A stretch of 64,000 nucleotides of DNA, taken from NCBI GenBank assembly GCA_023052935.1, contig CM041294.1, positions 18,500,635 to 18,564,634 of the forward strand, given 5' to 3'. Position 1 is the stretch's first letter, and each line of letters begins with the position of its first letter. The DNA is from Piezodorus guildinii (Eukaryota; Arthropoda; Insecta; Hemiptera; Pentatomidae). Position numbers and translations under genes: made by a program. Positions 46,556-56,616 of this stretch are shown here, piece after piece. A model generated the notes under the pieces. It searched no databases. It saw only the letters and a list, made by a program, of their open reading frames with translations, and was not told the origin of the DNA.

Positions 46556-46828
46556 GCTGGGTGGCTAGCGTAACAGCCTCCCATGCTAAAGGTCACGGGT
46601 TCAAACCCGCAGGTGGTCCTAGGATTTTTTAATGGGAGTAAAAAATCCTTAGTTACGCCGTCCTTCGGAGGGGACGTTAAAAGGTGGTCCCGAGCCTGTG
46701 CGATGTCAGGTACTCGTTAAAGATCCCTATCCTAATAAAACCTGGATAGGCAAAATTTAGGACTCCCACTGTAGCATCGTCCGATTAGCCATAGTAGCAT
46801 AAAGTGACGTTAAATAAATAAACAAACA
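46556..46828 (+). mobile_element. tRNA-derived SINE, well preserved, between Spt4 and its likely promoter
   Basis: Head GCTGGGTGGCTAGCGTAACA with B box GGGTTCAAACCCGC, full body and AAATAAATAAACAAAC tail. A 12-base duplication AACAGCATAATA (46544-46555; 46829-46840). It lacks the first bases of the head seen at 43951. It is about 300 bases upstream of the Spt4 ATG, in opposite orientation. Confidence 0.93.
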
Positions 46829-46864
46829 AACAGCATAATAATAATGAGAGGGAAATGCGAGTTA

Positions 46865-47030
46865 TTTAGGCGGCGATACACGGTGAGAAATAGGGTATGT
46901 GTAGGTGAGGTGAAAGTACTCTCGCGAGAGTAGAGGTTGGTGAAAATTGCGCGAGAGTAAAAATGTGCGCGTATATACGGTGAGAGTACGCAACAGTACT
47001 CGGAAAAATGGCGGATGTGTGAACAGCTGA
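46865..47030. promoter_or_regulatory. Candidate CpG-containing promoter
   Basis: Contains a perfect 16-base palindrome TACTCTCGCGAGAGTA (46917-46932) around TCTCGCGAGA, a known TATA-less promoter element. A second GCGCGAGAG half-site follows at about 46949, then AAAAATGGCGG (47004-47014) resembling a YY1 site. The block is CpG-rich against AT-rich flanks. Removing the SINE insertion, it lies about 375 bases from the Spt4 ATG, so it may drive Spt4 on the minus strand. A plus-strand transcript is equally possible. Confidence 0.5.
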
Positions 47031-47433
47031 TAATTCAGGAAAGTTGTTGAAAAGGTTGGTTAGCTCTGTTTAGGTTACCAAGTTCTTATGTAAAGATGAA
47101 TGTTCAATTGGTATCATCTTGTTTTAATAATAATAAGAGTAATGTCTAAAAATGTTTACGACATTTTTATACAAATTTACGTACTAACCAACTACAAACT
47201 TCAACAACACAAAGTGACAAGTGACGGGAACATGCACGCCACGTATGACAGCAACATTGCTTTGTAAAATCTCTTCTAATTTTTTCTATTTCTATTTCGA
47301 ATTTTAACGCAAAAAATGTTATGAATCTCAAACTATAACACAAAAATATATTTAATGTAATTTCTAATAAATAACTATAGAATTAAAATGTAATATCCGT
47401 GTAATATAAGGGTAATGTAACAGTAAAAATATA
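47031..47433. other. No feature recognised
   Basis: AT-rich DNA between the candidate promoter and the Tc1-like element. Confidence 0.4.
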
Positions 47434-48023
47434 CAGTGAGTGTCAAAAGTATTCGGAATTCGTATTTCTTTTCGTTTAATTATTATATTTCACAGCTATG
47501 AATTTATATAATTCTTTTTTACTACCAAATCTTTAAAAGATACTCCCATAAAGGAAAATCACTGACCAAATAACCGAAAAGTTTATTGTTTTTAAAAATA
47601 TCCGATTAATAATGTCAAATTACAAGATCGTTCAGTGTCAAAAGTATTCGGAAATCGTAATATCCTGTTGTTTAATGGTTTCAAATTTTAGTATTCTCAC
47701 CAATCTTCGACATAATTTTATGTTCTAAACAATTCTCCTCTCTCATGTTATATATATCCAACCATTAAAAGTTTTTTTTTTTTTTTTTAAATAAGGCCCT
47801 AAAATAAAAACGCAACGATCGTACAACGCCCTCGAATAATTTTTAACACGTTCACACGTTAACACTAAAGAGAAATAGTTGAGATGTTTAAAAAAATTGA
47901 TGAGAATATATGGATGGATATGTACCGTGTAGATAATATAATAATAAAATATAAAAGCAAAAAAGTAAGCGTCCAAAAAAATATTAAATGTTAAAACTTA
48001 AAGACTGATTATTCATCAAAAAA

Positions 48024-49657
48024 TAATCAGACGAACACTGGAAGGACTACTTTTCCATTCTGTTACAAGAAGACAGATCGGAATACAAGGTAGAAAAACA
48101 GGAAAATGACCACTGCGAGTATGAAAGTGAGGAGATCTCTGTGGATGAAGTGGAGGTTGCCTTGAGAAAGATGAAAAATGGAAAGTCACCAGGACCCGGA
48201 GATCTGCCAATAGAGTTGATAAAGGCAGGACCAAGAGAATTGAAGGAGATACTGGCTAAGATTTACACAGAGTGTATGAAAAAAGGAAAGGTTCCGGAGG
48301 ATTGGTTAATGGGGGATATAATACCTATACACAAAAAAGGAAAAAGAAACATGTGCACCAATTACAGAGGAATCACGGTAACAAGCAGTATAGGCAGGCT
48401 TTATGGCCGAATTCTTAAGGAAAGGCTAGAGAAAGAGGTCTCTGATCAGATGACGGAAGAGCCAGCAGGTTTTAGAAGTAGGAGATCATGTAGTGACCAT
48501 ATTTTTACCTTGACTCAGCTGGTACAGAAGAGGATAGAATATGATCTCTAAACCCACTTAGCATTCATTGACCTTCGCAAAGCATACGATAGTGTTCCTT
48601 TAAAGAAACTGTGGGAAGCTTTGGGTCTGGCTCAGATAAATAGAGGTCTCATTAAAGCTATAAAGAGTCTATATATAGGGACTCGATCAAGAGTGAAAAT
48701 AGGAAGAAAATATACTGAACCATCCCTGGTCACTAAAGGTCTAAAGCAAGGATGTTGCCTCTCTCCAACACTTTTTAATATTTACGTAGAACAAACCCTA
48801 AGATTGTGGAAACAAAAGTGTCGAGGAATGGGTGTGGAGGTTGGTGATGACACACTTTTCAGCCTTCAGTTCGCAGACGATCAGGTTGTCCTAGCTTCGG
48901 AAGATTGTGATCTTGAATATATGCTGAGGAAATTGAATGAAGCATACTCTGAGTGGGGCCTAGAGTTCAGCAGAGAAAAAACAGAGTATATGCCATGCAA
49001 CTCAACAGTCTCGAGCATCTGTGTGGAGGATTGGACGATCCCACAGAGCAACGCCTTTAAATATCTTGGGGTAACCATGGATCAGTCCGGAACGATGACC
49101 AAAGATATTGAAAATAAGATTGCAAATGGTAGAAAAATAGTAGGAATCTTGAATGGAGTTCTGTGGAGCAGACAGGTGTCGCTTCTTACGAAAAAAAAGA
49201 TTTACCATTCCTTCCTCCTAGGGACCACTTTATATGGCGCTGAAACATGGACAGTGCTAAAATCGGCTGAAAGAAGATTGTTGGCTCTGGAGATGGACTT
49301 TTGGAGAAGAGCCTGCGGCATATCCAGGCTGCAAAGAATCCCTAATGCGGAAATAAGAAAAAAAGTAGGGGCTGAGCTAAATATCTTAAATGAAATATCA
49401 AAGAAGAGGCTCATGTGGTATGGCCATGTCATGAGGATGGAAGGGACGCGGTGGCCACATAAAATGATAAAGTACTCCCCGCAGAAGAGGCGAAGACGAG
49501 GAAGACCCCGCAAAACGTGGATAGAGAGTGTGAGGGAGGACATGGCGGCCAGAGGCTTGACGGAGGAGGACTGCAGGGACAGGGAGCACTGGCGTTCTGA
49601 AATACTAAGTTTCGGGATGTGACGCAAGTTGCAGAATCCGAAGAAAAAAAAAAAAAA
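48024..49657 (+). mobile_element. 5'-truncated LINE with 31-bp target duplication
   Basis: The insertion carries an RT-containing ORF2 end and a poly(A) tail (about 49644-49660). Identical 31-base copies of host sequence lie at 47993-48023 and 49658-49688 (the right one overlapping the A tail). The paralogous Tc1-like copy at about 36980 represents the unoccupied site. The perfect duplication implies a young insertion. Confidence 0.92.
48030..49622 (+). pseudogene. LINE ORF2 (RT and C-terminal region), one in-frame stop
   Basis: Truncated at its 5' end within the linker before the RT (HWKDYFSILLQEDRSEY). RT motifs follow in one frame: MKNGKSPGPGDLPIELIK, IIPIHKKGKRNMCTNYRGI, EPAGFRSRRSCSDHIF, FIDLRKAYDSVP (motif A), GLKQGCCLSPTLFNIYVE (motif B), LQFADDQVVLAS (motif C) and KYLGVTMD. 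The C-terminus has YGAETWTVLK, RLMWYGHVMRM and RRGRPRKTW, then a stop at 49622. The only break is TAA at 48549-48551, just before motif A. The pattern (YGAETWT, YGHV.RM, RPR..W) fits RTE/CR1-like polyproteins; the clade is not certain. Catalytic Asp residues are all kept. The endonuclease is missing, so the copy could not move by itself. Confidence 0.88.
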
Positions 49658-50213
49658 AAAACTTAAAGACTGATTATTCATCAAAAAAGAAAACAATATC
49701 TCAAATGAGTAAATCTTAACTTATTTATGAATTTTTCAGAGCTTCTGGATAAACAATAAATTTTTCAACTGTTTGCCGCGTTCTAAAAACATTTTATGAA
49801 AAGGAAAACATGGTACAAGAAGTACGGAAAACGTCTATCAGCAGGCGACGAAATAAGAGAATAGGCTGAATGTTTGTAACATTTTTCAAACAGAAGGTTG
49901 GTGAATTAAAATGTTTACAGATGAATCCCATACTAAAATACATGGTTCTTATGAAAAGATTATGGAAAAGATATTAAGTATGCCATAGTAAAATACCTTG
50001 AGCGGTCAGTGATATTTACGTGCGTTTTTCTTTGAAAAAGTTTGATAACATTGGATTGATGGACAGAATTATTGATAGGTTTGTGTATTTTTTGAATATG
50101 AAAAGCCAGAATTAAAAGTAGAAGAAAAATTAGGAATAAATCAAATTATTAACATACGCGCGACCATTACTCTGGACATATATACGTTATTTATTCATAT
50201 TTAGTTGCTGCAA

Positions 50214-51360
50214 TAGAGGAAGAACAAGCAGGTTTTAGAAAAGGTTTTTCAACTGTGGACGACATTCATACAGTAAACCAGATGATAGAGAAAGCTAAAG
50301 AATATAACTTCTCTCTGTATTTCTGTTTTCTCGATTTTAAAAAAGCTTTCGATAGTGTTCTACATACGGGTGTTCTTAAAGCTTTAAGAATAATAGGAAT
50401 CGAAGAGAAATACGTTAGAATTATCACAGAGCTATATAAAGATATGACAGAAAAGAGGGGTCAAATCTTTCGTGTCGAGAAGGATGTTAGGCAGGTGGAT
50501 CCGTTATCTCCCTGGCTGTTTATTCTGGTGTTGGAGATGAGCTTTTGGTGGTCTCTTGGATGGGAAAATGCAGGCATAAAGGTGAATGATTTTTAAGCAA
50601 CGTACGTTTTGCAGATGACATTGTACTTTTTGCCAACAATTCCCGACAATTACGAGAAATACTAAAACACCTTCTAGGGGCCTGTGAAGAAATTGGTTTA
50701 TACCCAAACCACAATAAGACGAAACTAATGACCAATAGTTCAAAGGAAGAAATAAAAATGAACAACTTCACCCTGGAATACGTAGAGGAATATGTTAACT
50801 TGGGACAGTTAGTTTCCTTTTCTGAAAGAGGTACAAAAGAAGTCCAGAGAAGAATAGCATTTGGTTGGAACAAGTTCTGGTCTCTGAAGTACATAACAAA
50901 AGGAAACATAAGTATCAACCTAAAAAGGCTAGTTTTCGATAGATGTATTATGCCAGTAGTGACCTATGGCTCCCAAACATGGTCATTGACAAAAGCCCAA
51001 GAGAGGAAGATCATGGTGTGGCAAAATGGCATCGAAAGAATCATTTTGAAAGTTAAAAAAATGGATAAAATCAGATGCAAGAAGATAAAGGAAGAAACAG
51101 GGCTCAAAGACACACTCTCGCAAATAAGAAAAGGCAAATGGAGATGGGTTGGACATCTTCTGCGATGCATCGACAATAGATGGTCAAAAATAGTCACCGA
51201 ATGGACTCCATATGACCGGAAAAGGATGAGAGGCCGACAAATGAAGAGATGACGAGATCCATTTAGGCTTCTGGCAGGACCTCTCTGGTGGAGAACAGCT
51301 AGGGACAGAGATGTGTGGAAAGAAAAATGGTTAGAGGTCAGAAATCCCGCTTCCCAGTAG
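50214..51360 (+). pseudogene. LINE ORF2 fragment (RT fingers to C-terminus), frameshift and stop
   Basis: Begins inside the RT: EEEQAGFRKGFSTVDDIH, then YFCFLDFKKAFDSVLH (motif A), RQVDPLSPWLFILVLE (motif B, where the usual QGDPLSP reads QVDPLSP) and ENAGIKVNDF. A frameshift near 50595 moves to VRFADDIVLFAN (motif C). The C-terminal part has EYVNLGQLVSF, YGSQTWSL, GKWRWVGHLLR and a TGA at 51250-51252 where Trp is expected. It reads on through FRLLAGPLWWRTARDRDVWK to 51360. The WVGH.LR and QTWSL/RDR..W patterns belong to RTE-type LINEs. One frameshift, one stop and a motif B change make it dead, though quite recent. Confidence 0.85.
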
Positions 51361-51553
51361 GGCTAGTCACCCAGGGAAGTGTTAAAGACTATTACTCCTA
51401 AGGGAAGGCCTATGCAAGATAGCAAACATTTTTGTATAAATTATAATGTAAAAAAAAGAAAAAGAAAAAAAAAAGAAATGGTTTTATTTTGTTTTGTTAC
51501 CTTTTGAAATTGTAATATTAGTGCATAAATAAAGGCTATTTTCATTTCATTTC
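50214..51553 (+). mobile_element. 5'-truncated LINE with TTTCA tail and 11-bp target duplication
   Basis: Duplication AGTTGCTGCAA at 50203-50213 and 51554-51564. The 3' end is AATAAAGGCTATTTTCATTTC and continues in TTTCA repeats. Inserted into the same Tc1-like relic as the LINE at 48024. Confidence 0.9.
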
Positions 51554-51954
51554 AGTTGCTGCAAAATTTTCAAAAAGTTCTCAAAATCCCTCTTCCATTA
51601 TTCCTTTCAAATTTATTTAACTTTTTTTGGGTCTTACTAAAAAGGAACATCAGGAAATACTATATTCAAAATGAAAATGGCCACAGAGAATTTCAGGGTT
51701 GTACTATCAAAAAGTTGAGAATAAGAGAGGCTGAGAAACGGACAGAACAATTTCAGGTGGGAAAGAGAAGTCGTAGCCCCTGAGTTCCCATTATAACGCC
51801 CATTATAATTGGGAGCTAGCCTCTTGTGTAGATACCTCTTCCCTCAGCCATCTATATCCTCTCTCAGGCTACCTTTCATAAATTGAATGAGAACAATTTA
51901 GATATATATAGCTTTTTTATAAAATATATTTTTGAGGGTAAATTAATCTAAAGA

Positions 51955-52165
51955 AACCGTTCCGGGCACCACAGGACTATCATTTCACTTAACTTCTTGG
52001 TTGAAATAAATTTAAGGCCTCTTAAAAACAGTTAGAGTTGGAAAAAAGTTTAAAGAATTTCATACATTTCATAACCTTCCACAACTTTGTACGTAAGATA
52101 ATAGTTTTTCTAAAATCTTTAGCTTTCCAACGGTACATTAAATATCTATATTACTGTTCATTGTG
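51955..52165 (+). mobile_element. HINE-like element, copy J (degraded 5' part)
   Basis: GGGCACCACAGGACTATCATTTCAC resembles the family start, followed by CAGTTAGAGTTG and TCTTTAGCTTTCCAACGGTA. The similarity ends near 52165, where a 70-base block begins that is repeated at 52378-52450. Confidence 0.6.
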
Positions 52166-52450
52166 AATATTGAAATAAGGTTAGAGCTAAAAAAAGCTTT
52201 AAACAATTACATTGAGTTTCGATCTTTTATTATACAATAAATTTAAAAAATCTGCCAATAAAAGGTATATTATTGAAATTATATCGTATATAAATTCCCA
52301 CTGCGAAAGACAGATTTTTTTTTTATCAGTTATTTTGGTATTACTGATACGTAAGACCCAACTGAAACAACTATATAACTGTACATTATGAATACTGAAA
52401 TAAGGTTAGAGCTAAAAAAAAGTTTAAACAGTTACATTGAGTTTCGATGG
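52158..52450. repeat. 70-base block duplicated about 220 bases apart
   Basis: TGAATA.TGAAATAAGGTTAG, GAGCTAAAAAAA and ACATTGAGTTTCGAT occur in the same order at 52170-52225 and 52390-52450. Confidence 0.75.
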
Positions 52451-52454
52451 AAAC

Positions 52455-52600
52455 ATTTAGAATAGAAAACAAATTTATTCTGGGACTGAGTCTCCTAAGA
52501 ATAAGAGTTTTGTACAATTAAAATATATATGTCAGGCCAACAGGCAAATCAACATAATTAATTATTATTTAAAATGGTAAAATAAGGAGAAAAAAAATGT
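52455..52600 (-). mobile_element. CR1/L2-like LINE 3' terminal fragment
   Basis: AAATTTATTCTGGGACTGAG and TCTCCTAAGAATAA are the complement of the LINE 3' end found at 16870 and 40000. Only the 3' UTR is left. Confidence 0.55.
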
Positions 52601-52608
52601 ACAACTAA

Positions 52609-52800
52609 CAAATAAATTTTTGTAAAATTTGTTTCTGTTCTAAATTTTGTTTTCTGAACAAAAAAAAACAATTATTTTTAACATAATGGATAACAAATAA
52701 ATTTTTGAAAAATTTGTTTCTGTTCTAAATTTTGTTTTCTGAACAAAAAAAACAATTTATTTTTAACATAATGGATAATAAATAAATTTTAAAAAATTTG
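52609..52800. repeat. 85-bp tandem repeat, two copies plus a partial third
   Basis: The unit begins CAAATAAATTTTTG and contains TGTTTCTGTTCTAAATTTTG and AACATAATGGATAA. Copies start at 52609 and 52694, the partial one at about 52779. It contains an inner imperfect palindrome (TTTTGTT..AACAAAA). Confidence 0.85.
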
Positions 52801-52839
52801 AGATTGTGCGGTAATCAGTTATCTTTTTTCATTCATTTT

Positions 52840-54297
52840 AGATGTCTGGAGTTGAAATATCACATCTGCTGATCGTCTATTTGGACTGATAGAAGGTATT
52901 GGAAAAGTGTTTTCATTGACTTCACACCAATCAACCACCGAATTTGTGTGCTTAGAGTGAAAGGAAAGTTCTACAACTACAGTCTTATCAGTTGTAAAGT
53001 TCCGACAGAAGAGTCACAGGATGAGGAAAAAGACTAATTTTATGACAGAATCGAAAAAGCATTTGATGACTGCCCAAGGAGCGATATTAAGATAATTCTT
53101 GGCGATTTTAATGCCACAATTGGGAAGGAGGGTATCTTTAAGCCAACCATTGGTAAAAAATAGTCTCCACAGGGAAACCAATGAAAATGGGAAGAGGCTT
53201 ATCAGTTATGCTGCTTCCAAGGATATGATAATCGGAAGCACCTTCTTTCCAGGGAAGTACATCCATAAAGGAACATGGAAATCACCAGATAACACTACGG
53301 TCAATCAGATAGACCATGTGCTCATTAGCTGTCGAAATAAATCAAATTTTATAAGCAAGCTAACATACAGGGGAGCAAATGTGGACAGCGACCACTATCT
53401 TGTCGTCTCAAAAATCCGAGCCAAAACTTCAAATACAAAAAAGGAAAGAACGAAAACGCAGCAGAAATATCGTACCAATAAGCTGAAAGATCCTGATACT
53501 TGCTTAAGATATCAGTCTCAACTTGACATGATTCTTCGGGAGACTAAGAACACAGTGTCAGATACGGTGCAGAATCGTTGGGATTATTGTGTTCATGCCA
53601 TTAAGAAGTCAGCTGAGCTCGCCTTAGGATTGGAAACACATCTACAGAGACCCTCATGGTTTTATAGTGAGTGTGCCTTGGTGACTGATAGGTAAAACGC
53701 CGCCTATCTCAACATGATTCTGAAGAAATTCACAAGAAGGCATCGGAGGAATACCGGGGTGAAAGAAGAGAAGACAAGAGAAAACACAGGCGAAAGAAAA
53801 GAGCGTGGGAGAATAAGCAACTGCAAGAACTTCAAGACCATAAGAGTTCTAATGAAACAATGAGCTTCTATAGCAGAGTGAATGGTATTAGGACACCATT
53901 CAAACCTATATTGAAATCCTACAGAAGTGAAAATAAAGCACCTTTCTGTGAATAATGACATAATGGAAAGATGGGCTCGACACTACAGCCTAGCATTGAA
54001 CCAAGGAGCAGCAGCACTAGAAGACGATGAAATTGACCCCCCAGAATTCGAGGAAGTGGTAGGAGCAATAGAAAAAATTAAAAATAACAAAGCCCCAGGA
54101 GAAGATGCTATACCAGCAGAGCTTCTAAAGAAAAGCAGCGAATTCTTGCAAAAAGAACTGTACGAGCTAATTCTCTCTATATTGATTTAGGAGATGATTC
54201 CAGAACAATGGAAGAAGGGAGTCATCCGCCCGCTACATAAGAAGAGCGACATTTTGGATTGTCGGAATTATAGAGGAATTATACTCCTTCAACTCGG
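52840..54297 (+). pseudogene. Decayed LINE ORF2 (endonuclease C-half to RT fingers)
   Basis: From about 53050 the frame reads DDCPRSDIKIILGDFNATIGKE, then a shift, then LHRETNENGKRLISYAAS, KYIHKGTWKSPD, NQIDHVLIS and VDSDHYLVVSKIR. These are endonuclease motifs GDFNA, IDHVL and SDH. The linker (53690-53925) has stops. The next block (53927-54190) reads IMERWARHYSLALNQ and IKNNKAPGEDAIPAELLKK, the start of the RT fingers, with a stop at 54188-54190, then MIPEQWKKGVIRPLHKK and CRNYRGI. It breaks off near 54295 against HINE fragment K. It is related to the endonuclease type at 21715. Multiple stops and shifts show an old insertion. Confidence 0.8.
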
Positions 54298-54466
54298 GTA
54301 TAAGTATAATCGATTTTTTAATAAATCACATGTTTCTATATAAATTCAATTTAATTAATTCTTTAATAGTTTCACGTATTTTTATCTCCAACTGTATTTG
54401 AAAATTCTTTCATTGATTTTTAAAATGGAGGTAAGTGAAAGTCGTGTGTTGCCCGCACCAGATTTT
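54298..54466 (-). mobile_element. HINE-like fragment K (5' part, reverse)
   Basis: Family body from ATCGATTTTTTAATAAATC to GTGTTGCCCGCACCAGA. 3' truncated where it meets the LINE remnant. Confidence 0.8.
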
Positions 54467-54474
54467 TATTTATA

Positions 54475-54580
54475 TCAACTATTAAAAGTGTTTAAAAATA
54501 AAAATAAACATATATAAACTTTATGTATCAACCAAAATATAAATATGTGTAAATAAAGGCTTATCTTATCTTATACGTCA
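54475..54580 (+). mobile_element. LINE 3' end with CTTAT-type tail
   Basis: GTGTAAATAAAGGCTTATCTTATCTTAT has the AATAAAGGCTT plus short-repeat tail shared by the LINE ends at 22335 and 51530. No coding part remains. Confidence 0.5.
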
Positions 54581-54654
54581 TCCTAGCTGGTAGGCGAAGG
54601 ATATCATGGTTGACGAACTTGCGTACATGACTTAATACAACAACGCAATTTCAT

Positions 54655-55310
54655 TATATATGCAATTGTATGATATACCGTTGTAAAGCTAAAGATTTTA
54701 GAAAAAATATTATATCATACACAAGCTTTTAAAAGTTAATATAGAGTGATAGAAAGCCGATAAAACTAAGTGATTGTTTTAGATAATAATATAATAGATT
54801 TTTTAATAAAACACATGTTTATATAGAAAATCAATTTAATTAATTCCTTAATAGTTTCACGTATTTTTATCTCTAACTGTATATGAAAATTCTTTCATTG
54901 ATTTTAAAAATGGAGGTAAGTGAAAGTCGTGTGTTGTCCGCACCAGATTTTTAATACTCTCTTGAGTCTACTCTAAAGGTGACCTAGATCAAAAGGTGTT
55001 ACTGACTTAGTAACACAAAAAGGTCTGTGGTAAGTCTAGTATTAAAATGGAAACAAAACAAAAAGTTCATCTTTAAGACTATATAAATGGTATGTAACAT
55101 CAACTTTTTCACCAAAAGGGAAGAACCAAAGTGACAATTTATATCGTGCATTTTGCATGTATTTACAATGTTCTCAAAAATGCCTTTTTAATAATTTTGA
55201 TTGAACTCAGTATATTGATGTAAAATTAAATGGGCTTCAATATCACATAGTTTTCATTAAATAGTCTGACAGGGCTTACATGCTGATATTTTAAATTTGC
55301 TAGGCCTTTT
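54655..55310 (-). mobile_element. HINE-like fragments L (5' part, then a displaced internal part, reverse)
   Basis: 54660-54950 is the 5' third of the family ending GTTGTCCGCACCAGA. 55035-55310 matches the internal GTGCAAAATGCATGGTATAAA to GCCCTGTCAGACT region in the same orientation but in an order expected of a second copy. The microsatellite and hairpin are absent. Confidence 0.7.
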
Positions 55311-55985
55311 TTGTGCAGCAGTGAACAAAGTACGCATTGCCTTAATGATCGCCAACATCCATAACAGATAGTTACTACAAGAAGAATATCAATAGAGGTT
55401 CCAACTTCCAATGATAAAACTTCCATGCCAGACAACATTAGTACTGAAGTATATGCGTGGCAATGAACCACGATGGTTCGGCTGGGATTGTTGAACCATA
55501 AGAGATAAACTAGAACGTGCCAAAATTATCTCAGCCGGCGATAGGTTTAAGCAATAAATAGGCAGTTGGGACTTGTAATGACTCCTCCCGTCACTTCCCC
55601 ACTGACCGAGGACAGAGCCCAAGTTTTCCTATTAGCCAGGGAGCAAGTCGCTAACTTTATTAGTTCTTTATCTCTCATCTCTACTCAAGTGCATTACCTA
55701 CCGCCTCTATCTCTCTCTCCTACGTGAACGGAATGCCATCTCCTTCGCCCCAGGCCAAAGATAAAACCTCTTCAAGGGAAACTGCTTAATCAAACCCTTC
55801 TTGTTGGCTAACGATAAGCTGATATCAGCGATTGTGCTGTGTTTCACTTCGTACGTTCTCAGTGTTTTAAACGAGTTCGGTCCAGAATATTTATCAACGT
55901 GTCCTCCGTGACTCACTTTAAGCGAACTGTGCTTCCACAAAACTTAAGAGCTCTCTCTTAAAGACTCATTAGTCACAACTAAACA
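55311..55985. other. GC-richer unassigned segment
   Basis: 55320-55950 is less AT-rich than its flanks and has several 75-80 codon minus-strand frames (55226-55471, 55389-55622, 55707-55940), none with a motif I recognise. It may be an old transposase or exon remnant. Confidence 0.4.
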
Positions 55986-55992
55986 TATAGCT

Positions 55993-56153
55993 TTTTTCAG
56001 TCGAATTCATAATTTTTTTCAGTCAAATTCATAATTTTTTCAATCAAATTCATAATTTTTTAAGTCAAATTCATAATTTTTTCAGTCAATTTCATAATTT
56101 TTTCAGTCAAATTCATAATTTTTTCAGTCAATTTCATAATTTCTTGTACCCAT
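55993..56153. repeat. 22-23 bp tandem repeat, about seven units
   Basis: Units alternate CAGTCAAATTCATAATTTTT and CAGTCAATTTCATAATTTTT with small changes. Confidence 0.9.
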
Positions 56154-56227
56154 TTTATATAGTCAATTTAATGAGGTTTTGCTACCAAGAACTTAACTTT
56201 TTTATTAAATCTTGTTGTTTATCAATT

Positions 56228-56612
56228 GAGATGTTGATTTCCAAAAGGTACTATATCCATTTTAGGTAATTTTACAGGAAGCGCGAAAATCTCTCATTCC
56301 TATATTATTAAATCAGCTAATTTGGGTCTTTTTGCATTAAAATTTAGAATTATTTTTTTACTATAATAATAACAACATATTAAAGTTATAAAATGAATTT
56401 TTTTAGAATGATTTCGAACGAAAATAAATGCGTAATTAGTACATTATAAGAAAATGACCGTATTTCTAAATCGCGTTTTTCAAGGACTTGAAAGTTCATT
56501 AGATAACATCAAATAGAATATTTAGATAAAATTAAATGATGAGAATACAAATATGTAAAAAAATCAATTTCGTAAAAAATGTCCTTTAGTACCTTTTGGA
56601 AATCAACGTCTC
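56228..56612 (-). mobile_element. Deleted copy 2 of the GAGACGTTGATTTCC transposon family
   Basis: The same ends as 22764-24095 (GAGATGTTGATTTCC and GGAAATCAACGTCTC) with an AATT duplication (56224-56227; 56613-56616). The interior next to each end matches copy 1 in inverted orientation (TTTTACAGGAA.CGC.AAAATCT). At 385 bp it is a MITE-sized deletion derivative. Confidence 0.85.
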
Positions 56613-56616
56613 AATT

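Larger units (their letters stand above)
47434..51680 (+). mobile_element. Tc1-like element relic, copy T1, carrying two nested LINEs
   Basis: The left end has the inverted-repeat/direct-repeat layout of Tc1-like transposons: an outer CAGTGAGTGTCAAAAGTA next to TA (47432-47433), and an inner CAGTGTCAAAAGTATTCGGA at 47633, about 200 bases in. Element DNA then runs 47660-48023, 49689-50213 and 51565-51680. The gaps are LINE insertions with exact target duplications. The transposase is too decayed to translate; TDES.TKIHGSY near 49920 recalls the Tc1 DES region. The right end was not found. Confidence 0.6.

Noticed and set aside
49202..49696. 164-codon minus-strand frame opposite the LINE at 48024
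   Set aside because: Antisense shadow of the LINE C-terminus; contains a poly-Phe run from the LINE A tail.
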